From JAMLHH01 sp035515235 (GTDB lineage: Bacteria; Bacteroidota; Bacteroidia; Chitinophagales; JADIYW01), in assembly GCA_035515235.1 (NCBI GenBank), contig DATJBS010000029.1, positions 1-61,945 on the forward strand: a stretch of 61,945 nucleotides of DNA, read 5' to 3'. Positions 42,105-50,504 of this stretch are shown piece by piece. The position numbers and the translations under genes were made by a program. The notes under the pieces were generated by a model that saw only the letters and a list, made by a program, of their open reading frames with translations, was not told where the DNA came from and ran no database searches. Numbering within the stretch: the first letter of the stretch is position 1; each line of letters starts with the position of its first letter.

Positions 42105-43358
42105 ATGAAATGCTTCAAATATTGTAGTTCTTTTATCCTAATGATGATCATTTCTATGAACATCTACGCTCAAAAGATCAACATCAGTGCAGACTTAAGA
42201 GCCAGATACGAAATGAGAAATGGCTACAATACCTTAAAACCAGATAGCGCATCTATTGCTAATTTTATAAGTCAAAGAGCTAGAATTACTATTGAATACA
42301 ATAGTGATAAAATCAAATTAAAACTATCTCCACAGAATGTAAGAGTTTGGGGAGATGTCAATATCAATTCTAAGAATGATCTTAATAATGCTTTACATGA
42401 AGCATATGGTGAAGCAAAATTGACTCCTATATTTAGTATTCAATTAGGTAGACAAGAATTGAGTTATGATAATGAAAGAATTCTAGGAGCTACGGATTGG
42501 AATATGCAAGCGAAAAGTCACGATGCATTACTTTTAAAATTCAATATCGATTCATCCACTCATAAAATAGATATTGGAGTAGCTTATAATGCTGTTGGTG
42601 AAAGTAATTTCAAACAAAATTATACCGTTAATCAATACAAAACCTTACAATATATTTGGTATCACGGAGATTTCAATAATATCAACCTTAGTGTTCTTGC
42701 TTTGAATAATGGAATGCCTTATATAAAAGACAATAAAGAAAAAGTAGCTTTTAGTCAAACTTTGGGATTGAATACCAATTACAAAAAAGAAAAATTCAAT
42801 GCTAATGTAGAAGCTTACGTGCAAACAGGTAAAATTGCTACGAACAAAGTACTCTCCTATTATGCTCAGGGAAATCTTGAGTATCAATGGATAGACCAGC
42901 TTAAAACCTCAATTGGTGTAGCTTATTTATCTGGCAAAAGTACAAATGATAGAAGTTCTGACATCAAGTCATTCAATCCTTTATATGGAACCAATCATAA
43001 ATTCAATGGCTTTATGGATTATTTCTATGTAGGAAATCACAACTATTCCGTCGGATTAATTGATATCAATGCCAATATTTTTTACAAACTTGAAAAAGTT
43101 GCTTTCAAATTTATGCCACACGTATTTTTAAGTGGTGCTGAAATGGTCAAAAATGGTGTAGAACAAAAGAAATTGTTAGGAACAGAATTAGATTTCACTG
43201 TTGCTTATCAAGTATTCAATAGTTTTAGTTTAGAAGCCGGTTACTCTCAAATGTTTGCAACATCTTCTATGGAATTATTAAAAGGTGGTAACAAAGACAA
43301 TACAAATAACTGGTTTTATTTAACTGCTAAATTCAATCCAACCATTTTTAAAAATTAA
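42105..43358 (+). CDS. Outer-membrane porin, alginate-export (AlgE-like) family
   Basis: The 417-residue protein has a signal peptide (cleaved near NIYAQ). The rest shows alternating amphipathic strands typical of a monomeric 16-18-stranded beta-barrel, with the conserved opening SADLRARYEMRNGY and QRARITIEYNSDKIKLKL. The C-terminus WFYLTAKFNPTIF ends in an outer-membrane-type strand. The Alginate_exp family covers many porins unrelated to alginate. It is 44 bp downstream of the SCO gene in the nirK cluster, so passage of nitrite or copper is a reasonable guess. No alginate genes are nearby. Confidence 0.8.
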   Translation: MKCFKYCSSFILMMIISMNIYAQKINISADLRARYEMRNGYNTLKPDSASIANFISQRARITIEYNSDKIKLKLSPQNVRVWGDVNINSKNDLNNALHEAYGEAKLTPIFSIQLGRQELSYDNERILGATDWNMQAKSHDALLLKFNIDSSTHKIDIGVAYNAVGESNFKQNYTVNQYKTLQYIWYHGDFNNINLSVLALNNGMPYIKDNKEKVAFSQTLGLNTNYKKEKFNANVEAYVQTGKIATNKVLSYYAQGNLEYQWIDQLKTSIGVAYLSGKSTNDRSSDIKSFNPLYGTNHKFNGFMDYFYVGNHNYSVGLIDINANIFYKLEKVAFKFMPHVFLSGAEMVKNGVEQKKLLGTELDFTVAYQVFNSFSLEAGYSQMFATSSMELLKGGNKDNTNNWFYLTAKFNPTIFKN

Positions 43359-43535
43359 GCCGCTTTTTGAATATTCTATAAATTTCGATATATTGGAGCT
43401 TCATTCAGACATCTTAACAATACACACTTTGAGCTTAACAGCTTCTTGCATTGTTATAAAGAAATTGTATCATTTAAATTGAGCAAATCTTTATTGTAGA
43501 TGTTTATATTTTTATAAAAATTCAAATTGAATTCC

Positions 43536-44309
43536 ATGTCAACCAATACATTTGAAACTATCAGCGAAGCTATTGAAGAACTTACTAAAAGAGGTTACAC
43601 TTCTGAGTTAAAATGGGTAGCAGCAGATGATTGTTTATGGTGTCATTCCTCGTCTACCAAGCTTGCTCCAGGAGAATTCGATATTGACGAACACTATAGA
43701 ATTAAAGAAGAAAGCAATACTGGCAACGAAAGAATTGTATATACGATATCCTCTTTGTCCAAAAATATCAAAGGGGTTATCGTTCATTTTTACGATGTTT
43801 ATTCAGATAATAAGACTTCAAAAACTATTGAACTTTTAAATAAACACGTTCCTAAAAAGCCTATTAAAAGAATTAAAGATATCCAACCTTATAGCAGAGA
43901 ACATCATCATGGATTATTATTGAGTTGGAAAATAAAAACAGGTTTTCAAAAGAAAGTAGAATTAACGCGCATCAAAGAATATGTGAATTGGTTTTACAAA
44001 ACTCAGATTCTTCCACATTTTGAAGCTGAAGAAAAATATTTATTTCCTATTTTAGGAAGACATCATCCTCTTATCAAACAAGCTATTCTTGAGCATCAGA
44101 CTTTAAGAAGGTTATTTGAGTGTACTTCTAATTTGTCCTATAATTTACATCAAATAGAAACTGAATTGAATCAACATATCAGATTTGAAGAAAGAGTATT
44201 ATTCAATGAAATTCAGAAGCAAGCCACTCCAGAACAATTGAAATCAATAGAAGGTGTACATCAAGATGAAAAATTTGTTGATAATGTAAGCGATCCTTTT
44301 TGGTTATAA
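43536..44309 (+). CDS. Fusion of a small PRPP-synthetase-annotated domain with a hemerythrin domain
   Basis: The 257-residue protein has two parts. Residues about 1-95 match a short Bacteroidota protein usually mislabelled phosphoribosylpyrophosphate synthetase (FETISEAIEELTKRGY, then GEFDIDEHYRI and a conserved GVIVHFYDVYSD). Residues about 118-235 form a hemerythrin four-helix bundle with REHHHGLLLSWK, HFEAEEKYLFPIL, EHQTLRRLF and HIRFEERVLF, giving the His and Glu ligands of a di-iron site. Hemerythrins bind O2 or NO. The ATG at 43536 is used; an earlier TTG is possible. Its stop overlaps the next ATG (TAATG), coupling it to a ferredoxin. Confidence 0.8.
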   Translation: MSTNTFETISEAIEELTKRGYTSELKWVAADDCLWCHSSSTKLAPGEFDIDEHYRIKEESNTGNERIVYTISSLSKNIKGVIVHFYDVYSDNKTSKTIELLNKHVPKKPIKRIKDIQPYSREHHHGLLLSWKIKTGFQKKVELTRIKEYVNWFYKTQILPHFEAEEKYLFPILGRHHPLIKQAILEHQTLRRLFECTSNLSYNLHQIETELNQHIRFEERVLFNEIQKQATPEQLKSIEGVHQDEKFVDNVSDPFWL

Positions 44310-44629
44310 TGAATCATAAAATTCATTTTACAGTAATAGAAAATAATAAAAAACATCTCTTGGAGACTTTCCATGGGGAATACAGAAACTTAATGTATTT
44401 ACTAAAAGAAAAGTTTTCTGACGAAGATTTTGGTGAATGTGGTGGCACAGGAAGATGTGGAACTTGTGTTATCAGAGTGGAAGGAATTACAGGAATTTCC
44501 AAAAATAAAGAACGTAAAGAACCTACCACATTAGCTAAAATGGGTTTTTTAGAAGATGAGCTGAGATTATCCTGTCAGATATTTATTACCAAAGATTTAC
44601 AAGGTGCTGTAATTGAAATTGTAGGATAA
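44309..44629 (+). CDS. [2Fe-2S] ferredoxin
   Basis: The 106-residue ferredoxin has cluster ligands Cys44, Cys50 and Cys53 (GECGGTGRCGTC) and Cys89 (RLSCQIF), the C-x5-C-x2-C-xn-C plant/vertebrate-type pattern. It starts in a TAATG overlap with the hemerythrin fusion, so the two are made in step. A redox partnership, with the ferredoxin supplying electrons to the di-iron protein, is a natural inference. No reductase gene is adjacent. Confidence 0.9.
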   Translation: MNHKIHFTVIENNKKHLLETFHGEYRNLMYLLKEKFSDEDFGECGGTGRCGTCVIRVEGITGISKNKERKEPTTLAKMGFLEDELRLSCQIFITKDLQGAVIEIVG

Positions 44630-44848
44630 TTTCTCTTATTAAAGAAAAAAATAACATCAGCTAAGCAGAAATGAAATTAGATCCAAATAAGTGGTATTTA
44701 AAAGGTTATTAGTTGTGAAATCTCTCTCAAAAACGATTATTTATGTGTATATTAGGTAGGATGCATATGTGCTAAACACAATGCTGTTGAACTCATACCT
44801 AAAACTTATTTATCAATAAAACATACTAAACACTTTAAATAATTATTT

Positions 44849-45928
44849 ATGAAAATTAAAGATCAAATCGAAAAATTAGCAGTTGAAAAAAGTGCTCCTT
44901 GTGTAACCATTTCACTCAATACACACAGAACATTTCCTGAGAATGCTCAAGATGAAATCGTTTTAAAAAATCTTTTGAAGGAAGCAGAAAAAAGAGTGGT
45001 GGATGAATTCGGCAAAAGACCTGTCACTTCTTTATTAGAGAAAATGTCAGGTATAGAAAAAGAAATTAATCACAATTACAATTTAGACAGCTTACATATT
45101 TTCCTTTCCAACGATACTCAGGAGATTATTAAATCAGCCTTGCCTATCAGTAAAAACAAAACACATATTTCTGAAACATTTGCTATCAAACCACTCATCA
45201 ATGATTTAGTTAGAAGTAAAGATTATCTCATATTATTGCTATCTCAAGGTGGCGTTCATCTTTACAATGCTTCAAACGATACTATTACTGAAGAAGTAAA
45301 AAACGGTGATTTCCCATATGAAGAAATAGATCTTTCAGTAAGTGACAAGATAAAACTAAGCGACTCTAAATTAATGGACGATCAGGTGCGTGAGTATTTG
45401 AATAGAGTGGATAAAGCAGTTGTAAAAGTTTACAATGAAACACATTTGCCTATTATTGTCATTTGTACAGAAGATAATTATAGCAGATTGATGCAAGTAG
45501 CAGACATACCAAAAGCATATAAAGGTCACGCTTTTGTAGATTATAACCATACTTCTACAGATCATCTATCTAAGCAAGCTTGGGCAATCATGAAAGACCA
45601 TCAGAAAATTGAAAGAACTGAAGCCATTGAAGAAATGACAGAAGCTGTTGGTAAAGGAACTGTTTTATCTGATTTACAAGAAATCTATCAAGCCGCTTTA
45701 GATGGTCGTGGTGAATTACTTATTGTACACGAAGATTTCAGTCAGCCAGTCATGATGACAAGTGATAGAAATTTTGATTTAATAACAGATTACACTCAAC
45801 CAAATGCTATTGATGATATTACGAGCAATATCGCTTGGTTAGTATTATCCAAAAATGGCAGAGTAGTCTTCACTCAACAAGATAAAATTAAAGACATAGG
45901 AAAAATTGTGCTTAAAACTAGATATTAG
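44849..45928 (+). CDS. BaeRF-family protein (eRF1/Pelota-like, type 3)
   Basis: The 359-residue protein matches the bacterial/archaeal eRF1-like (baeRF3) pattern. An N-terminal domain has APCVTISLNTHRTFPENAQD (about 16-35). A central domain has LILLLSQGGVHLYNASN, and the C-terminal domain has LLIVHEDFSQPVMMT and AWLVLSKNGRVVFTQQD. These families are proposed to act on ribosomes or tRNA under stress, but no member's function is settled. It follows the nitrite/NO genes on the same strand after a 219-bp gap, so it may have its own promoter. Confidence 0.78.
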   Translation: MKIKDQIEKLAVEKSAPCVTISLNTHRTFPENAQDEIVLKNLLKEAEKRVVDEFGKRPVTSLLEKMSGIEKEINHNYNLDSLHIFLSNDTQEIIKSALPISKNKTHISETFAIKPLINDLVRSKDYLILLLSQGGVHLYNASNDTITEEVKNGDFPYEEIDLSVSDKIKLSDSKLMDDQVREYLNRVDKAVVKVYNETHLPIIVICTEDNYSRLMQVADIPKAYKGHAFVDYNHTSTDHLSKQAWAIMKDHQKIERTEAIEEMTEAVGKGTVLSDLQEIYQAALDGRGELLIVHEDFSQPVMMTSDRNFDLITDYTQPNAIDDITSNIAWLVLSKNGRVVFTQQDKIKDIGKIVLKTRY

Positions 45929-46128
45929 ATCTCTAGCTAAAACACTAGAATTTTCAAACATCCAATAATTAAAACCATCAGTTATATCTGTAATATCAGG
46001 AGGATTTCTTCTTTATTTATGGGTAGAATTGATGGTTCTTTTATTTTTATCTTTTCAATTATTGCACTGCACACAAATCTTCATGTATTGAATAATAAGT
46101 AAAAGATTAAACTACTAACTTTACAAGG

Positions 46129-46809
46129 ATGAACATATTGATAGTTGAAGATGATTTGAGAGTGGCTGAACTGATACAAAGAGGTTTGGAGGAACACGGC
46201 TTTACTACAACTTTGGCTTACGATGGTATTTCAGGCAAAAAATTAGCCTTACAAAACAACTACGATTTAATCATTACTGATATCATTCTACCAAAATTAG
46301 ATGGGCTAGATTTGTGCAAAGAAATCAGAAAGCTAAAACCAGATACGCCCATAATTATGCTGACTGCATTGGGCACGACAGATGATAAAGTCGAAGGATT
46401 TGATGCTGGAGCTGATGATTATTTGGTCAAGCCATTTGAAATGAGAGAATTAATTGTTCGAATTCGAGTCTTGTTTAAAAGACAACATACCAAAACAAAT
46501 TCAACAGGAAATATTTTGAAATATGCAGATTTAGAAATGAATTTGCACACTAAAATTGTCAAACGAAATACTACAGAAATCCATCTTACACCGAAAGAAT
46601 TCAATCTATTAGAGTTTATGCTGATGAATCCCGAACGAGTTTTATCGAGAATAGAAATTGCTGAAAAAGTCTGGGATACACATTTTGACACAGGCACAAA
46701 TTTTATAGATGTTTATATTAATTATTTAAGAAAAAAGATTGATAGAGATTTTGACAATAAATTGATTCACACCAAATCTGGAATGGGTTTTATATTGAAA
46801 GCAGAATGA
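46129..46809 (+). CDS. OmpR/PhoB-family response regulator
   Basis: The 226-residue regulator has a receiver domain (1-115) with acidic pair Asp8/Asp9, phosphoacceptor Asp51 (IITDIILP) and Lys near 101 (LVKPFE). A C-terminal winged helix (about 128-225) contains LTPKEFNLLEFMLMNP and NFIDVYINYLRKKID. It overlaps the kinase gene by 4 bp. CusR/CzcR-type regulators of this class control metal efflux, and the czc-like operon lies 2.4 kb downstream. Four TCTA motifs at 11-bp spacing in front of that operon are a good candidate binding site. Confidence 0.93.
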   Translation: MNILIVEDDLRVAELIQRGLEEHGFTTTLAYDGISGKKLALQNNYDLIITDIILPKLDGLDLCKEIRKLKPDTPIIMLTALGTTDDKVEGFDAGADDYLVKPFEMRELIVRIRVLFKRQHTKTNSTGNILKYADLEMNLHTKIVKRNTTEIHLTPKEFNLLEFMLMNPERVLSRIEIAEKVWDTHFDTGTNFIDVYINYLRKKIDRDFDNKLIHTKSGMGFILKAE

Positions 46810-48173
46810 AAATAAGAACTCGATTAAGTTTACTTTTTACATTAATTACAGCTACTATCCTACTAGCTTTCGCTTCGGTGATCTATTATTCTGCAAAAGA
46901 AAATAGAGAGAAAGAGTTTTATTCTTTATTGAAAAAAGAAGCGATTACGAAAGCTAATTTATTCTTTAATGCTCAAGTCAAAACTCAAACATTACAAGAT
47001 ATTTATCGCAATAATCGTAAGATTCTCAATGAAGTTGAAGTGGCTATTTATGACACCAATTTCACTTTATTATACCATGATGCAGTAGATATAGATGTCG
47101 TGAAAGAAACTCCAGAAATGATAGATGAAATTTATCTAAAAGGAGAAAAACAATTCTACCAAGGAAATTGGCAAGTGATAGGTCTCAAGTTTGAATTTGA
47201 AGATATCAATTATATTATTTCTGCAACAGCTAAAGATCAATACGGATACAATAAGTTAGATAGCCTTCTAAAAACCATTATCATCGTATTTTTCATTTCT
47301 ATTTTATTCATTTATATAGCAGGACGTTTTTTCTCTAATAAAGCTTTCGATCCTGTGATGGAAATGACAGAAAATGTACGTAAAATTTCTGCTACAAATT
47401 TAGACTTAAGATTAAATAGCAATGGAAGTAAAGACGAATTAGCTCAATTAGCAAATACCTTCAACGAAATGTTGAACCGCCTCGAAAACTCTTTTGATGC
47501 TCATCGAAACTTTGTTTCTAACATATCGCATGAAATAAGAACACCTCTTGCGGCAATTATTACAGAGTTAGAATTATCGCTAAATAAAGACAGAAATATT
47601 GAAGAATATAAATCTGCAATTGTAAATACTTTAGGCGATGCAAAAAAACTAGTGCGGCTATCTAACAGCTTATTAGATTTAGCTAAAGCAAGTTACGATC
47701 CCACTGAAATCTCCTTCAAAAATGTCCGTATCGATGAAGTTTTACTAGATGCAAGACAGCAAGTTCAACAAGCTAATCCTACTTACAAAATAGATATTCA
47801 CTTTGAAAATAATTTTGATAATGACTTTCAAATATCTGTAAACGGAAACGAATATTTACTAAAAACAGCATTTGTAAATCTCTTTGAAAATGGATGTAAA
47901 TTTTCAAATCATCATCAAAGTACAGTAACTGTTTTATTTGTAGAAGATAAAATCGTATTGCAATTTAAAGATCAAGGTATCGGTATTTCAGCCGCCGATT
48001 TGGAAAGTATTTTCATTCCATTTTATAGAGGGGAAAATAGAAAGCATGCAGAAGGTAATGGTATTGGACTTTCTCTTACTCAGAAAATTGTATTATTGCA
48101 TCAAGGAGAAATTTCTGTTATTTCAAAATCTTCTGAAGGCACAATATTTACAATTGAAATGCCTCATGCTTAA
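46806..48173 (+). CDS. Sensor histidine kinase (HAMP, HisKA, HATPase)
   Basis: The 455-residue kinase has two membrane helices (about 10-30 and 158-178) enclosing a periplasmic sensor of about 125 residues. A HAMP domain follows (about 180-232), then HisKA with phosphoacceptor His242 (SNISHEIRTPLAA). The HATPase domain has the N box NLFENGCKFS, G1 KDQGIGIS and G2 EGNGIGLSLT. The periplasmic domain is similar in size to CusS-type metal sensors, but no metal-binding motif is evident. Cotranscribed with the response regulator. Confidence 0.93.
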   Translation: MKIRTRLSLLFTLITATILLAFASVIYYSAKENREKEFYSLLKKEAITKANLFFNAQVKTQTLQDIYRNNRKILNEVEVAIYDTNFTLLYHDAVDIDVVKETPEMIDEIYLKGEKQFYQGNWQVIGLKFEFEDINYIISATAKDQYGYNKLDSLLKTIIIVFFISILFIYIAGRFFSNKAFDPVMEMTENVRKISATNLDLRLNSNGSKDELAQLANTFNEMLNRLENSFDAHRNFVSNISHEIRTPLAAIITELELSLNKDRNIEEYKSAIVNTLGDAKKLVRLSNSLLDLAKASYDPTEISFKNVRIDEVLLDARQQVQQANPTYKIDIHFENNFDNDFQISVNGNEYLLKTAFVNLFENGCKFSNHHQSTVTVLFVEDKIVLQFKDQGIGISAADLESIFIPFYRGENRKHAEGNGIGLSLTQKIVLLHQGEISVISKSSEGTIFTIEMPHA

Positions 48174-48236
48174 AATCCTAATCAGAATATAAACTTTCTC
48201 TTTTTGAATAAAAATCAATATGTTTCCAAAAAAATC

Positions 48237-49076
48237 ATGAAGAATTTTACTATCCAACCGCTGCTTAAAATTAATGGAGTGAGTTCAGCTTCAGGAATTT
48301 CCTATTCTGATGGTACGATTCGATTGATTTCTGATGAAAGTAATTATTTGTATGAGCATAATATTTCTGAAAATAAAACTTCAAGAATCTTACTTTTAGA
48401 TGGAGCTCAAACAGAACAAATCATCAAAGCAGAAAAACTTGATTTAGAATCTTTGACAGAAAGAGATGGTCTAGTTTATACATTTGGTTCAGGTTCTACA
48501 CCTATACGGGAAACGGGATTCTCAGTAAACTCCAAAAATCAAGAAGTCAATTCCATAACCTTACATCACTTATATGCATCGATGCGTACTGTTGCAAAAA
48601 TTGAACAGGAAGATTTTAATATTGAAAGTGTCACACATGATGATAAAGATTGGATTTTTCTCAATAGAGGAAACGGTCCAGGGAATCGAAATGTATTAAT
48701 TAAAGTTCATGGAGCATCTTTAGAAACTAACTTTCAACTTTCATTTACAGAATTTGAATTGCCACAAATGAAAGATTTACCGTTTGGATTTTCAGATGCG
48801 ACTGTGGTCAAAAATCATCTCTATTTTATAGCTACTGCTGAAGCGGGCACTTCCACTTATCATGACGGAGAAGTAGGCGGTTCGATGATTGGTATCATTA
48901 ATTTGGATAATATGAAAATTGAATTCACAGAGTTAATATCAGATCATCAAAAATTTGAAGGGATTACTTTTTATCAACAAGAAAGCGATAACAATATCTC
49001 TTTTCTACTTTGTGAAGACAACGACGACTATATTTTAGAAAGCACTATTTTCCAAATTAATCTCCACTTGAAATAA
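48237..49076 (+). CDS. Conserved Bacteroidota protein, probably beta-propeller-like (DUF6929-type)
   Basis: The 279-residue protein lacks a signal peptide from the ATG at 48237 (a TTG 33 bp upstream extends the frame but adds a charged stretch). Repeated short blocks with a GxxxxxSD/LISDE pattern (SYSDGTIRLISDESN, FGFSDATVVKNHLYFIAT, FEGITFYQQ) suggest a beta-propeller. I do not recognise a function. It lies 63 bp after the histidine kinase gene and before the czc-like operon on the same strand, so it could be a partner of the two-component system, but no direct evidence supports that. Confidence 0.55.
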   Translation: MKNFTIQPLLKINGVSSASGISYSDGTIRLISDESNYLYEHNISENKTSRILLLDGAQTEQIIKAEKLDLESLTERDGLVYTFGSGSTPIRETGFSVNSKNQEVNSITLHHLYASMRTVAKIEQEDFNIESVTHDDKDWIFLNRGNGPGNRNVLIKVHGASLETNFQLSFTEFELPQMKDLPFGFSDATVVKNHLYFIATAEAGTSTYHDGEVGGSMIGIINLDNMKIEFTELISDHQKFEGITFYQQESDNNISFLLCEDNDDYILESTIFQINLHLK

Positions 49077-49122
49077 AGTCAAATAGTATATTTCTTCTGA
49101 AAAGAATAACGTCTTACTCAAT

Positions 49123-49159
49123 TCTAATAAAATTCTAATTTTTTTCTATTGGTTCTCTA
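49123..49159 (+). promoter_or_regulatory. Four TCTA motifs phased at 11 bp (response-regulator site)
   Basis: TCTA occurs at 49123, 49134, 49145 and 49156, one turn of DNA apart each time. The first two copies are embedded in identical ATTCTAAT blocks. Tandem direct repeats at 11-bp spacing are the normal target of OmpR/PhoB regulators. The array ends 64 bp before the czcC-like ATG and lies downstream of the two-component genes. Confidence 0.65.
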
Positions 49160-49223
49160 ACTGCTATTAAGGTAGCATTTTCAGACATTTGCCGCTGTTT
49201 AATGATTCACCTCATGCAGTGCA

Positions 49224-50504
49224 ATGAATAATAATTTTAAAATACTGAGTTCGATTTCTTTGTTTTTGCTGTTTTGTTTTTCTGCAAATGGACAAACAGA
49301 ATTGTCTACAAGCAAAACCGGCTTCACGCTTCAAGAAGCTTTGCAAATCGCCCGTGTAAATAATCCAGTTTTAAAGACAGAATTTTCGAATATTGGAATT
49401 GCTCAATCCGAACTGATTTCCGCCAAGCTCCGATCTAATCCGAATTTAAGCAATGAAACCTTACAACTTTTGCAGCCTTCAGAATTTGCAAACGATACTC
49501 GTTGGATCAATGGATATAATAGAGAAGTCACCTGGCAATTATCTGCACCTTTTCAAATTGCGGGTCAGAGAAAAAATAAAATTGATATCGCTAATAAAAG
49601 TATTGATTTAGAAATTAGTAATTATGCAGAAGTCGAGCGAAATCTATTTTCTGAAGTAGCAGAGAAATGGCTAGAAATCTGGATAGCTCAGAAGCAGATT
49701 GATATTATAGAAATCGCGAAAAAGAATATTGACAGCCTAGTTTTAACCAATCAAATTAGGTACAAAAATCAAGTCATTACACAAACTGATTTATTTCGGA
49801 CAGAACTTTTGGCCAAACAATATGCCCTTCAATACAAATCTGCACAACAAGAGCTCATCAATTTGCTCAAAGAGTTTCAGTTAGTTTTAGGCATCAATGA
49901 AACTGCAAATATTGATATCAATGACAATTTTATTTTTGACAATCCGCCGACTCTTGACAATTTACTTAACCAATCCTTACAAGAAAGAAGTGATGTAATT
50001 GCTGCAAAATCGATGATTGATGTGTCTAATAGTAATATCAAATTGCAAAAAAGCTTAGCATACCCTCAGCCTGAAATTGGTGTGCTTTGGAATCCACAAA
50101 ATAAAGTTCAATATTTTGGAATTTCTGCTGCTATTGATTTGCCATTCTTCAGTAGAAATCAAGGCGAAATCAAAAAGTCATTTATTATAAAGGAACAAGC
50201 AGAAAATCATCTTTACACTGTTCAGAATTTTCTTAAAACTGAAATTGAAACAGCATATGATAGCTATCAATTACAGCAACAGAATATTGAAAATTACGAA
50301 GCTGTTTTAATTCAATCTAATATCATTTTGGAAAACGTAAAATATGCCTATTTGAAAAGTGGTACTACGATAATAGACTATTTAGAAGCACAGCGAAGTT
50401 GGTTAGAAACCCAACAACAATATTATGACGCTCTCTTTCAATATCGCCAAAGCTACGTTCAACTACTTTCTGCCACTGGTTTAATTAATCAATTAGCACA
50501 ATAA
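49224..50504 (+). CDS. CzcC/CusC-like outer-membrane efflux protein (TolC family)
   Basis: The 426-residue outer-membrane factor has a signal peptide (LFCFSANGQ) and two OEP repeats (about 30-210 and 230-420) of coiled-coil hairpins and strands. It would form a trimeric channel through the outer membrane for the RND pump. It is the first gene of a four-gene operon, and its stop overlaps the adaptor start (TAATG). No lipobox is visible. Family and position support metal efflux. Confidence 0.92.
   Translation: MNNNFKILSSISLFLLFCFSANGQTELSTSKTGFTLQEALQIARVNNPVLKTEFSNIGIAQSELISAKLRSNPNLSNETLQLLQPSEFANDTRWINGYNREVTWQLSAPFQIAGQRKNKIDIANKSIDLEISNYAEVERNLFSEVAEKWLEIWIAQKQIDIIEIAKKNIDSLVLTNQIRYKNQVITQTDLFRTELLAKQYALQYKSAQQELINLLKEFQLVLGINETANIDINDNFIFDNPPTLDNLLNQSLQERSDVIAAKSMIDVSNSNIKLQKSLAYPQPEIGVLWNPQNKVQYFGISAAIDLPFFSRNQGEIKKSFIIKEQAENHLYTVQNFLKTEIETAYDSYQLQQQNIENYEAVLIQSNIILENVKYAYLKSGTTIIDYLEAQRSWLETQQQYYDALFQYRQSYVQLLSATGLINQLAQ

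Noticed and set aside
42105..43358. True alginate exporter
   Set aside because: The family name comes from AlgE, but no alginate synthesis genes are near and the operon context is nitrite reduction.
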